Shown here one piece after another: positions 35,774 through 45,419 of a stretch of DNA of 64,000 nucleotides. The notes under the pieces were generated by a model. It made no database searches. It was not told the origin of the DNA and saw only the letters and a program-made list of their open reading frames with translations. Source of the DNA: Pricia mediterranea (GTDB lineage: Bacteria; Bacteroidota; Bacteroidia; Flavobacteriales; Flavobacteriaceae); NCBI RefSeq assembly GCF_032248455.1, contig NZ_JAVTTP010000001.1, positions 1,982,501 to 2,046,500 on the forward strand, written 5' to 3'. The position numbers and the translations under genes were made by a program. Position 1 is the stretch's first letter. Each line of letters starts with the position of its first letter.

Positions 35774-38007
35774 GCAAGCAGATCAACGTAGCCCTTATTG
35801 GTAACCCGAATACCGGAAAAACTTCCGTGTTTAACGCATTGACGGGCCTTAAACAAAAGGTCGGTAATTATCCGGGTATTACCGTTGAAAAAAAGGAGGG
35901 CATCTGCAAACTGCCCCGAGGCGTAAAGGCCCATATTCTGGATCTTCCGGGCACCTACAGTTTGAATACGACTTCGTTGGACGAAAGTGTTGCCGTAGAA
36001 CTCTTGCTGAACAAAAACGATAAAGACCATCCCGATGTGGCCGTGGTCATCTCGGATGTCGAGAACCTGAAACGCAATCTCCTACTATTTACCCAGGTGA
36101 AAGACCTTAACATTCCCGCCATTCTAGTCATTAACATGGCCGACCGGATGTCCCGGAAGGGTATCTCGCTTGACGTGCCCCTGCTCGAGGAGAAACTCGA
36201 CACCAAAATCGCGTTGGTCAGTACGCGAAAGGGCACTGGCATCGAAAGACTAAGGGAACTGATTGGGGATTACAGGTCGCTCTCCGCGGAAAAGAACGTG
36301 GATATTGCCCCCATCGCACCGGAATATTTTAGAAACCTAAAGCAAACTTTTCCCAAGCAGGACATTTACAAACTGTGGTTGGTCATTACCCAAGACGTTA
36401 ATTTTATGCCGATCGAGAAAAAGCTGATCGAAGAGCGTCCGCCGGTAGGCATCAAATCCAAATCGGAGCTAAAGCGCCTCCAACAGAAAGAAACTATTCT
36501 CCGGTACCAGTTTATCAACGGCATTCTAAAAGAGACCTACAAGGTCGACCCTGCCGCGGCAAAAGGACTTAGGGCATCTATTGACAAGATACTGATGCAC
36601 AGGATTTTCGGCTATCTTATATTTTTAATGATCTTGCTGCTCATTTTCCAGGCCATCTATTCGTGGAGCGAATATCCGATGGATATGATCGATGTATTCT
36701 TCGCCTCGGCCAGTCAATGGGTAAAAACCAACTTCCCCGGGGGCGTATTTACCGACCTTATTGCCGAAGGCATCCTGGCCGGTATCGGAGGCGTCGTCAT
36801 TTTTATCCCCCAAATCGCCTTTTTATTCCTCTTTATATCGCTGTTGGAAGAAACCGGGTATATGAGCCGGGTAGTCTTCTTGATGGACCGGTTGATGCGG
36901 CCGTTCGGACTCAGTGGTAAAAGTGTAGTGCCCTTGATGTCGGGCACTGCCTGTGCCATTCCCGCCATTATGGCGACCCGTACCATAGAAAATTGGAAGG
37001 AACGTTTGATCACCATCCTAGTCATTCCGTTTACGACCTGTTCGGCCCGCTTGCCGATATACCTAATTATCATCGCCCTGGTCATCCCCGAAGGTAGCTT
37101 GCTCGGGCTCAGCTACAAGGCGCTGACCCTCTTATCGCTCTACCTGATCGGATTTGCGGCCTCGGTGCTCTCCGCGATGCTGTTGGACAAAATCATGAAC
37201 CTAAAGGGACGCTCTTTCTTTGTGGTCGAAATGCCGAACTACAAGTTTCCCCTGCTCAAGAACGTAGCTTACACCGTATGGGAAAAGACCAAGAGCTTCG
37301 TGCTGGGTGCCGGAAAGATTATCTTGGCCATCTCGATCATTCTATGGTTTCTGGGCTCGAACGGCTATTCGGACGAGTTTCGGAATGCGGACAAAATTGT
37401 TGCCGAGCGGGTTCAAGAGGATGGATTTTCGGAATTCAACACAGCGAACATAGCCAACGAGCTCTCCGATTATCGTAGCGCCTTGCGAGACAGCCTAAAA
37501 AGCAATACGTATGCCATCAAACCAGCCGCTATCGAAGATTCCGTTCGCTCGAAAGAGGATGCATTACAGCAGCAGGCTCTAGGTCAGGAAATATCAAGCT
37601 ATAAACTCGAAAACTCGTACATCGGTTATATGGGGAAGGCCATAGAACCCGTCGTACAGCCCTTGGGGTATGATTGGAAGATCGGTATCGCCGTGCTGAC
37701 CTCCTTCGCCGCACGTGAGGTGTTCGTAGGCACCTTGGCCACCATCTACAGCGTTGGTAGCGATGTGGAAGAGACCATCCAAAACCGGATGGCGGCCGAA
37801 ACGAATCCTAAGACCGGGGAGCCGTTGTTCAATCTGGCCTCGGGTATTTCCCTATTATTGTTCTACGCCTTTGCCATGCAATGTATGAGCACCCTAGCCA
37901 TTGTCAAACGAGAAACCAACAGCTGGAAATGGCCTATGTATCAATTGGTTTTTATGAGCGCTTTTGCTTATATTGTTGCTTTGGTGGCATATCAGATGTT
38001 GAAATGA
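35770..38007 (+). CDS. feoB: Ferrous iron transport protein B
   Basis: 745-residue Fe2+ permease of the inner membrane. The N-terminal GTPase domain shows G1 GNPNTGKTS (11-19), the switch-like QKVGNYPGITVEKKEG, G3 DLPGTY, and G4 NMAD. The membrane part starts near residue 280 and carries the paired gate regions (GEGI/ILAGIGGVVIFIPQI and VVPLMSGTACAIPAIMATRT), then KSFVLGAGKIILAISIILW and SFAAREVFVGTLATIYSVG. An insertion of about 90 residues rich in charged amino acids (around 540-620) lies between membrane segments, as in Bacteroidota FeoB. It is coupled to feoA and followed by a small Cys-rich partner gene. Confidence 0.97.
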   Translation: MSKQINVALIGNPNTGKTSVFNALTGLKQKVGNYPGITVEKKEGICKLPRGVKAHILDLPGTYSLNTTSLDESVAVELLLNKNDKDHPDVAVVISDVENLKRNLLLFTQVKDLNIPAILVINMADRMSRKGISLDVPLLEEKLDTKIALVSTRKGTGIERLRELIGDYRSLSAEKNVDIAPIAPEYFRNLKQTFPKQDIYKLWLVITQDVNFMPIEKKLIEERPPVGIKSKSELKRLQQKETILRYQFINGILKETYKVDPAAAKGLRASIDKILMHRIFGYLIFLMILLLIFQAIYSWSEYPMDMIDVFFASASQWVKTNFPGGVFTDLIAEGILAGIGGVVIFIPQIAFLFLFISLLEETGYMSRVVFLMDRLMRPFGLSGKSVVPLMSGTACAIPAIMATRTIENWKERLITILVIPFTTCSARLPIYLIIIALVIPEGSLLGLSYKALTLLSLYLIGFAASVLSAMLLDKIMNLKGRSFFVVEMPNYKFPLLKNVAYTVWEKTKSFVLGAGKIILAISIILWFLGSNGYSDEFRNADKIVAERVQEDGFSEFNTANIANELSDYRSALRDSLKSNTYAIKPAAIEDSVRSKEDALQQQALGQEISSYKLENSYIGYMGKAIEPVVQPLGYDWKIGIAVLTSFAAREVFVGTLATIYSVGSDVEETIQNRMAAETNPKTGEPLFNLASGISLLLFYAFAMQCMSTLAIVKRETNSWKWPMYQLVFMSAFAYIVALVAYQMLK

Positions 38008-38081
38008 GATGTTAGACCGCTGCGCTGCTAAAGTCATGAAAAAGAAGAAAGAGCAGAGAACAAAGAGAATAGACTAAAAAA

Positions 38082-38231
38082 ATGGATATACTTCAGCACA
38101 TCTTGGTTTACGTGGTCTTGGCGCTTGCCGTGGGGTACTTGGTCAAGAAGTTTTTACTTCCGAGGTCGTTGTTCGCTTCCGCGAAAAAAGGCAGCAATGC
38201 CTGTGGGGAAGATGATTGTGGATGTCATTGA
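38082..38231 (+). CDS. FeoB-associated Cys-rich membrane protein
   Basis: 49-residue small protein. One transmembrane helix (ILVYVVLALAVGYLVKKF) is followed by a short tail with CGEDDCGCH, three cysteines and a terminal His. This matches the FeoB-associated Cys-rich family (PF12669-like), which regularly follows feoB in Bacteroidota and may bind iron near the FeoB pore. It starts 74 bases after the feoB stop. It is easily missed because of its length. Confidence 0.85.
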   Translation: MDILQHILVYVVLALAVGYLVKKFLLPRSLFASAKKGSNACGEDDCGCH

Positions 38232-38457
38232 ACGTTGTTTCAGAATTCTTCCCTAAATGTTGCGGCCCATTGCCAAGATTTTAACGGATATCTGCGTTAC
38301 AAACTTGAGGTAGGTGCCTAGAAAACTTTCGCGAAGTTGTATCTCCCTACACTGCCTTCTCCGTTAAAAAATCAATAATTCCGTATTAACGAAAACAAAA
38401 AGAGAGTGGTTTGTCCGGTTGGTATTGCTTTTTTTGGAAACCCAATACGATTATACC

Positions 38458-39996
38458 ATGCCCCATTACTTTAAACTACTCATATCTTTCATTTTCGTTA
38501 CCACTACGCTACAGTCCCAAAGCCTTAGTTCGGTCATCATCGACTCTACCACCCGTCGACCGGTTCCCTACGTTACGGTTCAGCTGAACAACAGAGGCAT
38601 GATTACCAATGAAGAGGGTAGGTTCACATTTTCCTATGATGACGATAGTAGTAAAAACGATACCCTTTTCATTTCAAGCATCGGTTATGAATCAATTGCC
38701 CGACCGATCAGTAAATTTACCGACAGTATCATTGTTTTGCGCCCCAAGACCATCGAACTGAAAGAGGTTATTGTATCCAACAAGAACTACACCCCTGGTG
38801 AAATTATCGAAAAGGTAGAAGAGCGTATCGAGAAAAACTACTATACCGATTTCACCAAAAAGCGGGTGTTTCTACGGGAGACCTACCAAAGCGAAATCCT
38901 AAAGACGGACTACACCCTCCGAAAATCGACCATCCCTGCCTTCAACGAAAATTTTTTGGACAGTGTCATCAGTACCTTTCCCAAGAAGAACACCTATTAC
39001 ACCGAAATGCTGGGCGACCTCTATGGCAACGCCGATGCCGACAATCAAAAACTGGACCTCATCAAGGCCTCGGAAATGTACGACAAGGATAAGAGCCTTG
39101 ATGTGGAAATACTGGAGGAAAAGTTTAACCAAATCGTAAAGGCTAACGTTAAGTCCGATTCTTACTTTAAGATTAAGTCCGGCTGGTTTTTCGGTACGAA
39201 GATCGACAATGACGCATTGGGCGACCTTTTAAAGGAAGATATCGACTCGACCGACACGGCCGCCCTGAACAAAAGATCGCAAGATGAAAGGAAGCAGAAG
39301 GAAGAGCGCCGCAAGTTCTTCTCAAAGTACAAGCGGGAGACTTTGGGCAACCTGTTCGAGAACCTTCCCATTTTTAAGGATTCGGACTACAATGTACTCT
39401 TCAAACCCCGGCGATACGACCTCAGCCTTGAAAATTTTACCTATCTCGGAGACCAAGCCGTCTATGTTATCACTTTCGTCCCCGACGGATCCCCGGAATT
39501 CAAGGGGAAACTCTTTATCAATGCCGATGATTTTGCCCTGATCCGAATGGATTTTGAAAACACCGAACCGCTGCGGGATTTTAAATTATTGGGAGTTTCG
39601 ATCAAGGAGTATCTGGCCAAGGGTAGCGTACTGTTCGCGAAGGGCAACGACAAGAAATACCATCTACGGTACTACGATGTCATCAAGGGAATCCGGGCAG
39701 GGGTCAAAAGGCCTTTGAAGATTATCGAAAAGAACAAGCACGTAAAGGGCCGGAGAAAACAGAACGAACTATCCTTGAAAGTAGATGCCGCATTCGGCAA
39801 CTTGAACCATTACGAACTGGTCGTCTTCGGCGAAGAACCCATCAATGAAGCCCAGTTCGAACATTTTGAGGAGAGCAACAAGGTGCTACCCACTTATATG
39901 CCCCAGTACGATCCCGAATTTTGGAAAGGCCACAACATCATCGAGCCCAACCGTGCCATCAAGGAATTCACTTCGGAAGCGGAGCTGCCGAAATAA
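38458..39996 (+). CDS. Exported protein with carboxypeptidase-like regulatory domain
   Basis: 513-residue exported protein from the ATG at 38458 (MPHYFKLLISFIF, a clean signal peptide ending at LQSQ). A start at 38419 would add residues before the signal. An Ig-like carboxypeptidase-regulatory domain covers about residues 23-100 (IIDSTTRRPVPYVTVQLNNR in part; NEEGRFTF; ISSIGYES). The remaining 400 residues are charged, contain a coiled-coil-like stretch (RSQDERKQKEERRKFFSKYK), and have no recognised domain. It looks periplasmic or outer-membrane associated. Function is unknown; such proteins are frequent in Flavobacteriaceae. Confidence 0.8.
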   Translation: MPHYFKLLISFIFVTTTLQSQSLSSVIIDSTTRRPVPYVTVQLNNRGMITNEEGRFTFSYDDDSSKNDTLFISSIGYESIARPISKFTDSIIVLRPKTIELKEVIVSNKNYTPGEIIEKVEERIEKNYYTDFTKKRVFLRETYQSEILKTDYTLRKSTIPAFNENFLDSVISTFPKKNTYYTEMLGDLYGNADADNQKLDLIKASEMYDKDKSLDVEILEEKFNQIVKANVKSDSYFKIKSGWFFGTKIDNDALGDLLKEDIDSTDTAALNKRSQDERKQKEERRKFFSKYKRETLGNLFENLPIFKDSDYNVLFKPRRYDLSLENFTYLGDQAVYVITFVPDGSPEFKGKLFINADDFALIRMDFENTEPLRDFKLLGVSIKEYLAKGSVLFAKGNDKKYHLRYYDVIKGIRAGVKRPLKIIEKNKHVKGRRKQNELSLKVDAAFGNLNHYELVVFGEEPINEAQFEHFEESNKVLPTYMPQYDPEFWKGHNIIEPNRAIKEFTSEAELPK

Positions 39997-40220
39997 TCTT
40001 GGTGTTGCTACGTATTTTGTGGAAATCCCAAGGCCTCATCGTTTATTAAAAAGAATAACTGATGGAAAAAGGACGGAAAGCGCAAGGAGGAAAGATGAGT
40101 ACTTTTCTCCCATAAATGTACTTTTCGGGCTCGGTGCGAACCGGAAGGAATCTTTGGGAGCTGCGTCTAGGCGGAAAACAAAATCGCTTGTAACATGTTT
40201 TTCGTGCAGTCCAGCTAGAG

Positions 40221-40607
40221 TCAAAAATACTGTCCGGCAAACTGGTACAGCAACAATCCCCATCCCATGACCAAAAGTAGTCCGCCCAACGGCGTGATGG
40301 GGCCGAGGAATTTCCATTTCTTTCCTTTACGGCCGCTTAGGGTCAGGCCATAGATGCTGAACGAGAATAAAAAAGTACCGGCCAGAAAGCAATACACCAT
40401 CCACTCCTGCGAAGGGGTGTTCAAATTGAAATTAAAGCCAAGCATGACCAGTACGATGGCATGGTACATCTGGTATCGAACTCCGGTCTCGAAGCCTTTC
40501 AGCTGTTCTTCGGTAAAGGATTTTTTAAGGGCATGGGCGCCAAAAGCCCCAAATACCACGGCCAAAAGACCGTAAAGAGCGCCAAACACATGGGCAATAA
40601 GAACCAT
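40221..40607 (-). CDS. DUF423 family small membrane protein
   Basis: 128-residue inner-membrane protein with four predicted helices. Hallmarks of the family are the start LYGLLAVVFGAFGAHALKK, the ETGVRYQMYHAIVLVMLG segment (his and tyrosine conserved), and the end TPLGGLLLVMGWGLLLY. Members occur throughout bacteria (YwdK-like) and have no established function. It is a single gene, with the SnoaL-like gene further upstream on the same strand. The gap to it contains GTGCGAGCGTAGCGAGGCAATCTG (40627-40650, quoted here only as a known flavobacterial-type repeat word, first 20 bases GTGCGAGCGTAGCGAGGCAA). Confidence 0.92.
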   Translation of the reverse strand: MVLIAHVFGALYGLLAVVFGAFGAHALKKSFTEEQLKGFETGVRYQMYHAIVLVMLGFNFNLNTPSQEWMVYCFLAGTFLFSFSIYGLTLSGRKGKKWKFLGPITPLGGLLLVMGWGLLLYQFAGQYF

Positions 40608-40737
40608 ATTCGTACTAATTATAGAGTGCGAGCGTAGCGAGGCAATCTGTTCAACGGTCCGAAAAGGCTAAACCAATTGCCACTTCCCTCGTCTTTAACG
40701 CCATCATTCACATTTGAGACAATTTCCCTGAAGTCTG

Positions 40738-41106
40738 TCACTCATCTTCATCATAAAAGAACTGTTCCTTCACAATTTTACCGTCCTGAACCTCGTAGAC
40801 GGCGATTTCCTGCATCTCTGAACGCTGCCCCGAGGGTTTGTGGGTGGTATCCATCGTGATAGTACATGCAAAGCGGTTGTCTGCAATGATCGGTTCGGAG
40901 ACATGACTACTGTGCACCTCGAAATTTTCTTGCCACCACTCTCCCTTCTTCTTGATGGCCTCGAAGCCTTCAGAGTAGGCGCCTTCGCCCTTCCCGTCGT
41001 TTTCGATGCTGACGACTTTCGGACTGTAGAGTTCTTCATATGGCTTCTGAAAATCCCCTTGATTGCACCAGTCCACCAGTTTTCTGGCAATTTCCTTGGT
41101 TTCCAT
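40738..41106 (-). CDS. SnoaL-like / NTF2-fold protein
   Basis: 122-residue NTF2-fold cone protein. The start METKEIARKLVDWCNQGDF at 41106 is chosen; the longer frame from 41184 adds 26 residues with no family look. The fold signature is an N-terminal helix pair, then ELYSPKVVSIE, EGFEAIKKKGEWWQENF, and the strand-rich C-terminus VYEVQDGKIVKEQFFYDEDE. SnoaL-like proteins may be isomerases, hydrolases or non-enzymatic, and no catalytic residue can be assigned. It stands alone; the 300-base gap 41107-41406 upstream shows no gene. Confidence 0.82.
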   Translation of the reverse strand: METKEIARKLVDWCNQGDFQKPYEELYSPKVVSIENDGKGEGAYSEGFEAIKKKGEWWQENFEVHSSHVSEPIIADNRFACTITMDTTHKPSGQRSEMQEIAVYEVQDGKIVKEQFFYDEDE

Positions 41107-41406
41107 TGTACGTGTGTTTTTAGGGCAATTCAAATAGATACATTCAAGTTGCCTTCTACTGATTAGGGGTATAAAGTACGACACATCCCTTTGTTAAACA
41201 ACATCATACGAAAAATTATTACCAGAAGTACAGGATGGCACCGCTTTGCTCCAAGAGAAATCGACACGGTCTAATTTCAAACCCCGGTAAGGGAACACGA
41301 GTGAAAAATTCGTTCAATCCAAGTTCCGCCACTAGAGGAGGTGGTTTTTAAGTCAAACTTAACCAAGCGTACCGGGACTTTAGGGGCATGGACCTGTTTG
41401 GACTAT

Positions 41407-41817
41407 CTATTTAATGGGAACGGATATGGTCTGATCGGAGGTTAGCTCAAAAGTGCATTCCTCGAAACTTGGGGGGCCGAAGGTTTTCATCTTCCCTTTC
41501 GAAAATCCAAGTGGTTCCTTAGGGATGCCTAACATATTCTTATCCAACTTGTCATTATCGTTCTCGTCGTGAAAAACGGCCAAGGCATATCTGCCTTCGG
41601 GTAAATCCCTGATTACGACCTCGGTGGTTCCCTTCTGACTGGGGGCGCTGTCCGCTTTGAATACCTGATCGAATTGTAGAAATCCTTCGGCATTGTCATA
41701 AACGGCTACACTGATTTTTCCATCGTTCGAAGTAACGTTCTTGACATTGACCGTAAGATGGAACTGTGACATGGCAAATAGGGGAAATAGTAAAAGTACT
41801 GATTTTATTACGAACAT
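41407..41817 (-). CDS. DUF2141 domain exported protein
   Basis: 136-residue secreted protein. After a signal peptide (LLLFPLFAMSQ) comes the DUF2141 core: GKISVAVYDNAEGFL, VVIRDLPEGRYALAVFHDEN and the conserved DNDKLDKNMLGIPKEPLGFS. The fold is expected to be Ig-like beta. Function is unknown. It lies 38 bases after the 41856 gene's end region on the same strand, so the two may be cotranscribed. Confidence 0.9.
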   Translation of the reverse strand: MFVIKSVLLLFPLFAMSQFHLTVNVKNVTSNDGKISVAVYDNAEGFLQFDQVFKADSAPSQKGTTEVVIRDLPEGRYALAVFHDENDNDKLDKNMLGIPKEPLGFSKGKMKTFGPPSFEECTFELTSDQTISVPIK

Positions 41818-41855
41818 ATTTTTAGGGTTACACTCTTTTAGAATCTATCAATGGC

Positions 41856-42293
41856 TCAATCCGAAGCTTGAGCCATTTTATCCGTTAGTTGCCGATACAT
41901 GTTCTGAGTTTCGGCGGAGTCAACCAAATTAATATATAATTTAAGGGAATCTTGATACGTTACGGCGATTTTTTGATGCGAAAAGTCGTCGACGAATACA
42001 TATGCCTTTTTATCGGAAAGCGAATCCTTGTATTCCCTATATATTCCCTTGCCCTTTTCCTGTACCGAAAATCCGGTCAGACGTTCCATGGGCGGTATTC
42101 TATCCACAAGCTTGACGCTGTCCAATTCCGAATATTTCAATTTTTTATAATAAAATCCGGAAAGGATCTTCATTTCGTCGGGACTAGTCGAAGTCCAGTT
42201 CTTATAATGCATGACGAAGGCCAACAGACAGACGATGACGGTCGTCACCGCCACAAGATTCCACAGCCACAATCGTTTCTTCAATTTGCTCAT
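41856..42293 (-). CDS. Hypothetical membrane-anchored protein
   Basis: 145 residues. One N-terminal transmembrane helix (WNLVAVTTVIVCLLAFVMHY, about 11-30) is followed by an extracytoplasmic domain. It contains YSELDSVKLVDRIPPMERL, GFSVQEKGKGIYREY and AYVFVDDFSHQKIAVTYQDS, suggesting a small alpha/beta or PH-like fold. No family was recognised. It is upstream of the DUF2141 gene on the same strand, with a 38-base gap. Codon use and composition look like those of its neighbours, so it is likely a real gene. Confidence 0.7.
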   Translation of the reverse strand: MSKLKKRLWLWNLVAVTTVIVCLLAFVMHYKNWTSTSPDEMKILSGFYYKKLKYSELDSVKLVDRIPPMERLTGFSVQEKGKGIYREYKDSLSDKKAYVFVDDFSHQKIAVTYQDSLKLYINLVDSAETQNMYRQLTDKMAQASD

Positions 42294-42428
42294 TTTTGTT
42301 TTGCCCGAAAAAGTGCGTCTTACCTATGAAACTGATCAGAACAGATTATATTGTTTTGATAGCATGGTTTTTGAAGAATAAAATGGTAGCCATAGAATCT
42401 ACCACGGTCCTTTTTATGAGTGTTCAAG

Positions 42429-42585
42429 CTACACATCCACGCCCAACAAATACCTACCGGGTTCCATTACCACGTAAATGTGTGCGCCTTCTATCTAGCC
42501 ACATGCTGTACAATTCTTTTTCTTCCATCTCAAAATAATGCGGTTCGGCGTCTCCTATGAACAATAAGCCATCCCATTCTGTCGT
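42429..42585 (-). pseudogene. Possible decayed gene remnant
   Basis: In the 475-base gap 42294-42768, the minus strand has two adjoining protein-like frames. One (42585-42454) contains EWDGLLFIGDAEPHYFEMEE and KELYSMWLD. The other (about 42485-42429) reads AHIYVVMEPGRYLLGVDV and then stops. A single frame change would join them. No family is recognised. The rest of the gap shows nothing. Confidence 0.3.
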
Positions 42586-42768
42586 TTAAAAGCAATAAAA
42601 GCAGGACGAAATGCCTTGTTTAAATGTAAATATTACAAAACAATTAGTAGCTGCTGGTACAGTGTAACTTTTTTTGCCTCCACCAAAAGATTCGAGGAAG
42701 CTTTTTTTTAGGTCATTGCTTACATCCTATATTATACTTTGTATTAACCTGCCAAACCAAAGCCTATT

Positions 42769-44976
42769 TTGCAAACTCTATCGATTGATTTTATTATTCG
42801 GGATTCTCCAACGGCGGTGGCCGTTCTGGATTCAAATTTGTGCTTTATCAAGCATTCCGCCATCTGGCATCGTGATTTTGCTTCAGATTTTGACGCTATT
42901 ATCGGCAGATATTATTACGATATCTTACCGGATACACCTGATTTCCTCCGTGAACTATATTCCAATTGCCTCCGCGGAGCCTCGAACAGCAACCCCGGAA
43001 AGAAATTTGTTTCCGTCAACGGAACCGTTACTTGGCTTAGTTGGAAAATCAAACCTTGGAGAGACGATGATGACACAATTAAAGGGCTAATCATCGTACT
43101 CGAGGATGTTACGGAAATAAAGCGCAAGGAAGAGCTGTTGCTCACTTCCCAAAAAGTAGCAAAAACAGGGGCCTGGGAGGTAGATTTATTATCCGACCGG
43201 GTCTATTGGACTCCCATTACCAAGGAAATCCACCAAGTGCCCGAAAGTTACGAGCCAACCTTGGAAACTGGAATCAATTTCTATAAAAAAGGCCTACATA
43301 GGAACACTATAACCCGATTTGTGACTGACGCCATGAACGACGGCACTCCATGGGACGCAGAATTTATCTTAGTGACGGCCAGGGGAAACGAGGTCTGGGT
43401 ACGGGCCAAAGGCGAGGTCGAAATTGTCGATGGTAGGCCGACCAGGCTTTACGGCACCTTTCAGGATATCGACGAAAAGAAAAAAGCAGAGCTAAAATTC
43501 ATCGAAACTTCCGAAAGATTGGCCATCGCTACAAAAGGAGCCAAAATCGGCATCTGGGACTATGACTTTGCCACCCGCAAGCTAATATGTGATGAGAATA
43601 TGTTCAAGCTATACGGGGTAGATGAATCAAGCTGTAATGACCGATATGCGGAATTGTTTTCGGTGTTGCATCCAGAGGACCGGGAATCGGCGTACAGGGC
43701 TTGGAAAATAGCCGTTTCAGGGCTAAAAGAATTCGATACGGAATTTCGAATTGTCAGGCCCGACGGAAAAATAAGGCATCTCAAGGCCTTGGGCGTGGTA
43801 CAAATGGACGCCGAAGGGCGCGCCCTTAAAATTACCGGCACCAACTGGGACATTACCGCTCTCAAGAAGACCCAGATGTTGCTCAAAAATAGCGAAGAGT
43901 CGTTCACGGGAGCTTTTGAAAGCTCCAGTATCGGTATGGCTTTGGTCGGGCTTAAAGGGCAGTGGATGAAAGTAAACCAAAGTCTCTGCAACAGCCTTGG
44001 GTACGAAGAAAAAAAACTGATGCAGATGACCTTTCAGCAAATTACCCATAAGGAAGATTTGGAAAAAGACCTGCACCTGCTACAGGAGCTGCTCGATGGC
44101 AAAAGAGATTCCTATCAAATCGATAAACGCTACTATCACAAGTCCGGAAAGATCGTTCACGTAATCTTGTCGGTAACGGGAGTTCGAAAGATCAATGGCG
44201 AACTATCGCATTTTATTTCGCAGATCATGGATATTTCCCCACGGATAATAGCGGAAAAAGAACTTACCCGACTGGTCGAGGTTACCTCAGAACAAAACGA
44301 AAGCCTTTTGAATTTTGCCCACATCGTGTCCCACAACCTACGCTCGCATTCCAGCAACCTATCGATGCTTTCGGGATTTCTGAACACTGAGACGGACGAA
44401 GGCGAGCGAACAAATTTGGTGGAGATGCTCCACGATGCATCTGAAAGCCTTAGCGAGACCGTTGTGCACCTGAACGAGGTAGTGCAGGTCAAAATAAATG
44501 TCCACGACAAAATGAAGCCTGTCAATTTATATAGAACCATTAAGGGTGTTAAAAAAAACCTCGGCCTACTGTTGCAGGAAGAAAATGCAAAATTGCATAT
44601 AGAAATCGATAAAAATCTTGTAGTCAACGGGATATCGGCTTATCTGGACAGTATTTTTTTAAATCTGATCACCAACAGTATCAAATATAGTTCGTCGGAC
44701 CGCCCCCCGGTCATTACTATCGGTTCGCAAAAAACTAACGGGAAAATCATTATATCTTTTTCCGACAATGGTCTCGGTATCGATTTGAAGCGTCATGGTG
44801 ACAAACTCTTTGGAATGTACAAGACCTTTCACCGCAATAGCGAAGCAAAAGGGATTGGTCTCTTCATCACCAAGAACCAGATCGAGGCCATGAACGGCAA
44901 GATTGAGGTGGAGAGCACCGTCGACGTTGGAACAACTTTCAAACTTTATTTCGAAACTGAACATTCTAAGGTATGA
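42769..44976 (+). CDS. Multi-PAS sensor histidine kinase
   Basis: 735-residue soluble kinase. Four PAS domains are suggested: about 5-115, 125-240 (PAC end LYGTFQDIDEKKK), 250-370 (ITGTNWDITALKK) and 378-495 (HFISQIMDISPR). The phospho-acceptor helix carries FAHIVSHNLRSHSSN, with H522 the likely phosphorylated His; the usual Pro after the SHNLR motif is replaced. The ATPase domain shows LNLITNSIKYSS, DNGLGID and GIGLFITKNQIEAMNGKIEV. No ATG exists between the upstream stop (42765) and the first PAS domain, so the TTG at 42769 is the probable start. The stop overlaps the following response-regulator start by four bases (ATGA). No transmembrane segment is seen, so the signal is intracellular. 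Confidence 0.88.
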   Translation: MQTLSIDFIIRDSPTAVAVLDSNLCFIKHSAIWHRDFASDFDAIIGRYYYDILPDTPDFLRELYSNCLRGASNSNPGKKFVSVNGTVTWLSWKIKPWRDDDDTIKGLIIVLEDVTEIKRKEELLLTSQKVAKTGAWEVDLLSDRVYWTPITKEIHQVPESYEPTLETGINFYKKGLHRNTITRFVTDAMNDGTPWDAEFILVTARGNEVWVRAKGEVEIVDGRPTRLYGTFQDIDEKKKAELKFIETSERLAIATKGAKIGIWDYDFATRKLICDENMFKLYGVDESSCNDRYAELFSVLHPEDRESAYRAWKIAVSGLKEFDTEFRIVRPDGKIRHLKALGVVQMDAEGRALKITGTNWDITALKKTQMLLKNSEESFTGAFESSSIGMALVGLKGQWMKVNQSLCNSLGYEEKKLMQMTFQQITHKEDLEKDLHLLQELLDGKRDSYQIDKRYYHKSGKIVHVILSVTGVRKINGELSHFISQIMDISPRIIAEKELTRLVEVTSEQNESLLNFAHIVSHNLRSHSSNLSMLSGFLNTETDEGERTNLVEMLHDASESLSETVVHLNEVVQVKINVHDKMKPVNLYRTIKGVKKNLGLLLQEENAKLHIEIDKNLVVNGISAYLDSIFLNLITNSIKYSSSDRPPVITIGSQKTNGKIIISFSDNGLGIDLKRHGDKLFGMYKTFHRNSEAKGIGLFITKNQIEAMNGKIEVESTVDVGTTFKLYFETEHSKV

Positions 44977-45395
44977 CAACGACTAAATTCAGAACGAACA
45001 AGATTGATAAAGCCTGTATCATAGATGATGATCCCATCTTCATTTACGGCACCAAACGCCTGATGGCAGAGGTTGGCTTTTGTAAGACGGTCTTGGTCTT
45101 CGAGAATGGACAAGACGGTATTGACGGACTTAATAAAATTACCGTACAAGGAGAAAGACTTCCTGCGGTGATCTTTTTAGACCTGAATATGCCCATCATG
45201 AACGGATGGGAATTTTTAGAGGATTTCACGCGAATTCCAAATCACAACAGGGAAAAGGTAATCGTTTATATCGTTAGTTCCTCGATCGACCCCAGGGAAC
45301 TGGGACGAATAAAAAATTACAAGGTAGTTAACAACTACATTCTCAAGCCTATAACTAAAGAAGACCTGGTCAACATACTCGAAAGAGCTTCCTAG
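44973..45395 (+). CDS. Single-domain response regulator (REC)
   Basis: 140-residue receiver with no output domain. The acidic pocket is CIIDDDPIF (18-20), the phospho-acceptor is D70 in IFLDLNMPIMNGW, the switch region is IVSSSID, and the conserved Lys is K125 in YILKPI. This CIIDDD start and LDLNMPIMNGW form is the subgroup common in Bacteroidota. It overlaps the kinase gene and is surely cotranscribed. With no DNA-binding domain it probably acts by protein contact or as a phosphate sink. Confidence 0.93.
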   Translation: MTTTKFRTNKIDKACIIDDDPIFIYGTKRLMAEVGFCKTVLVFENGQDGIDGLNKITVQGERLPAVIFLDLNMPIMNGWEFLEDFTRIPNHNREKVIVYIVSSSIDPRELGRIKNYKVVNNYILKPITKEDLVNILERAS

Positions 45396-45419
45396 TAGGC
45401 TACTTGTAGCACCATATCT

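Noticed and set aside
42674-43090. Plus-strand open frame of 138 codons overlapping the start of the PAS kinase
   Set aside because: It lies in another frame, has no recognisable domain, and the overlapping frame clearly encodes PAS sequence.
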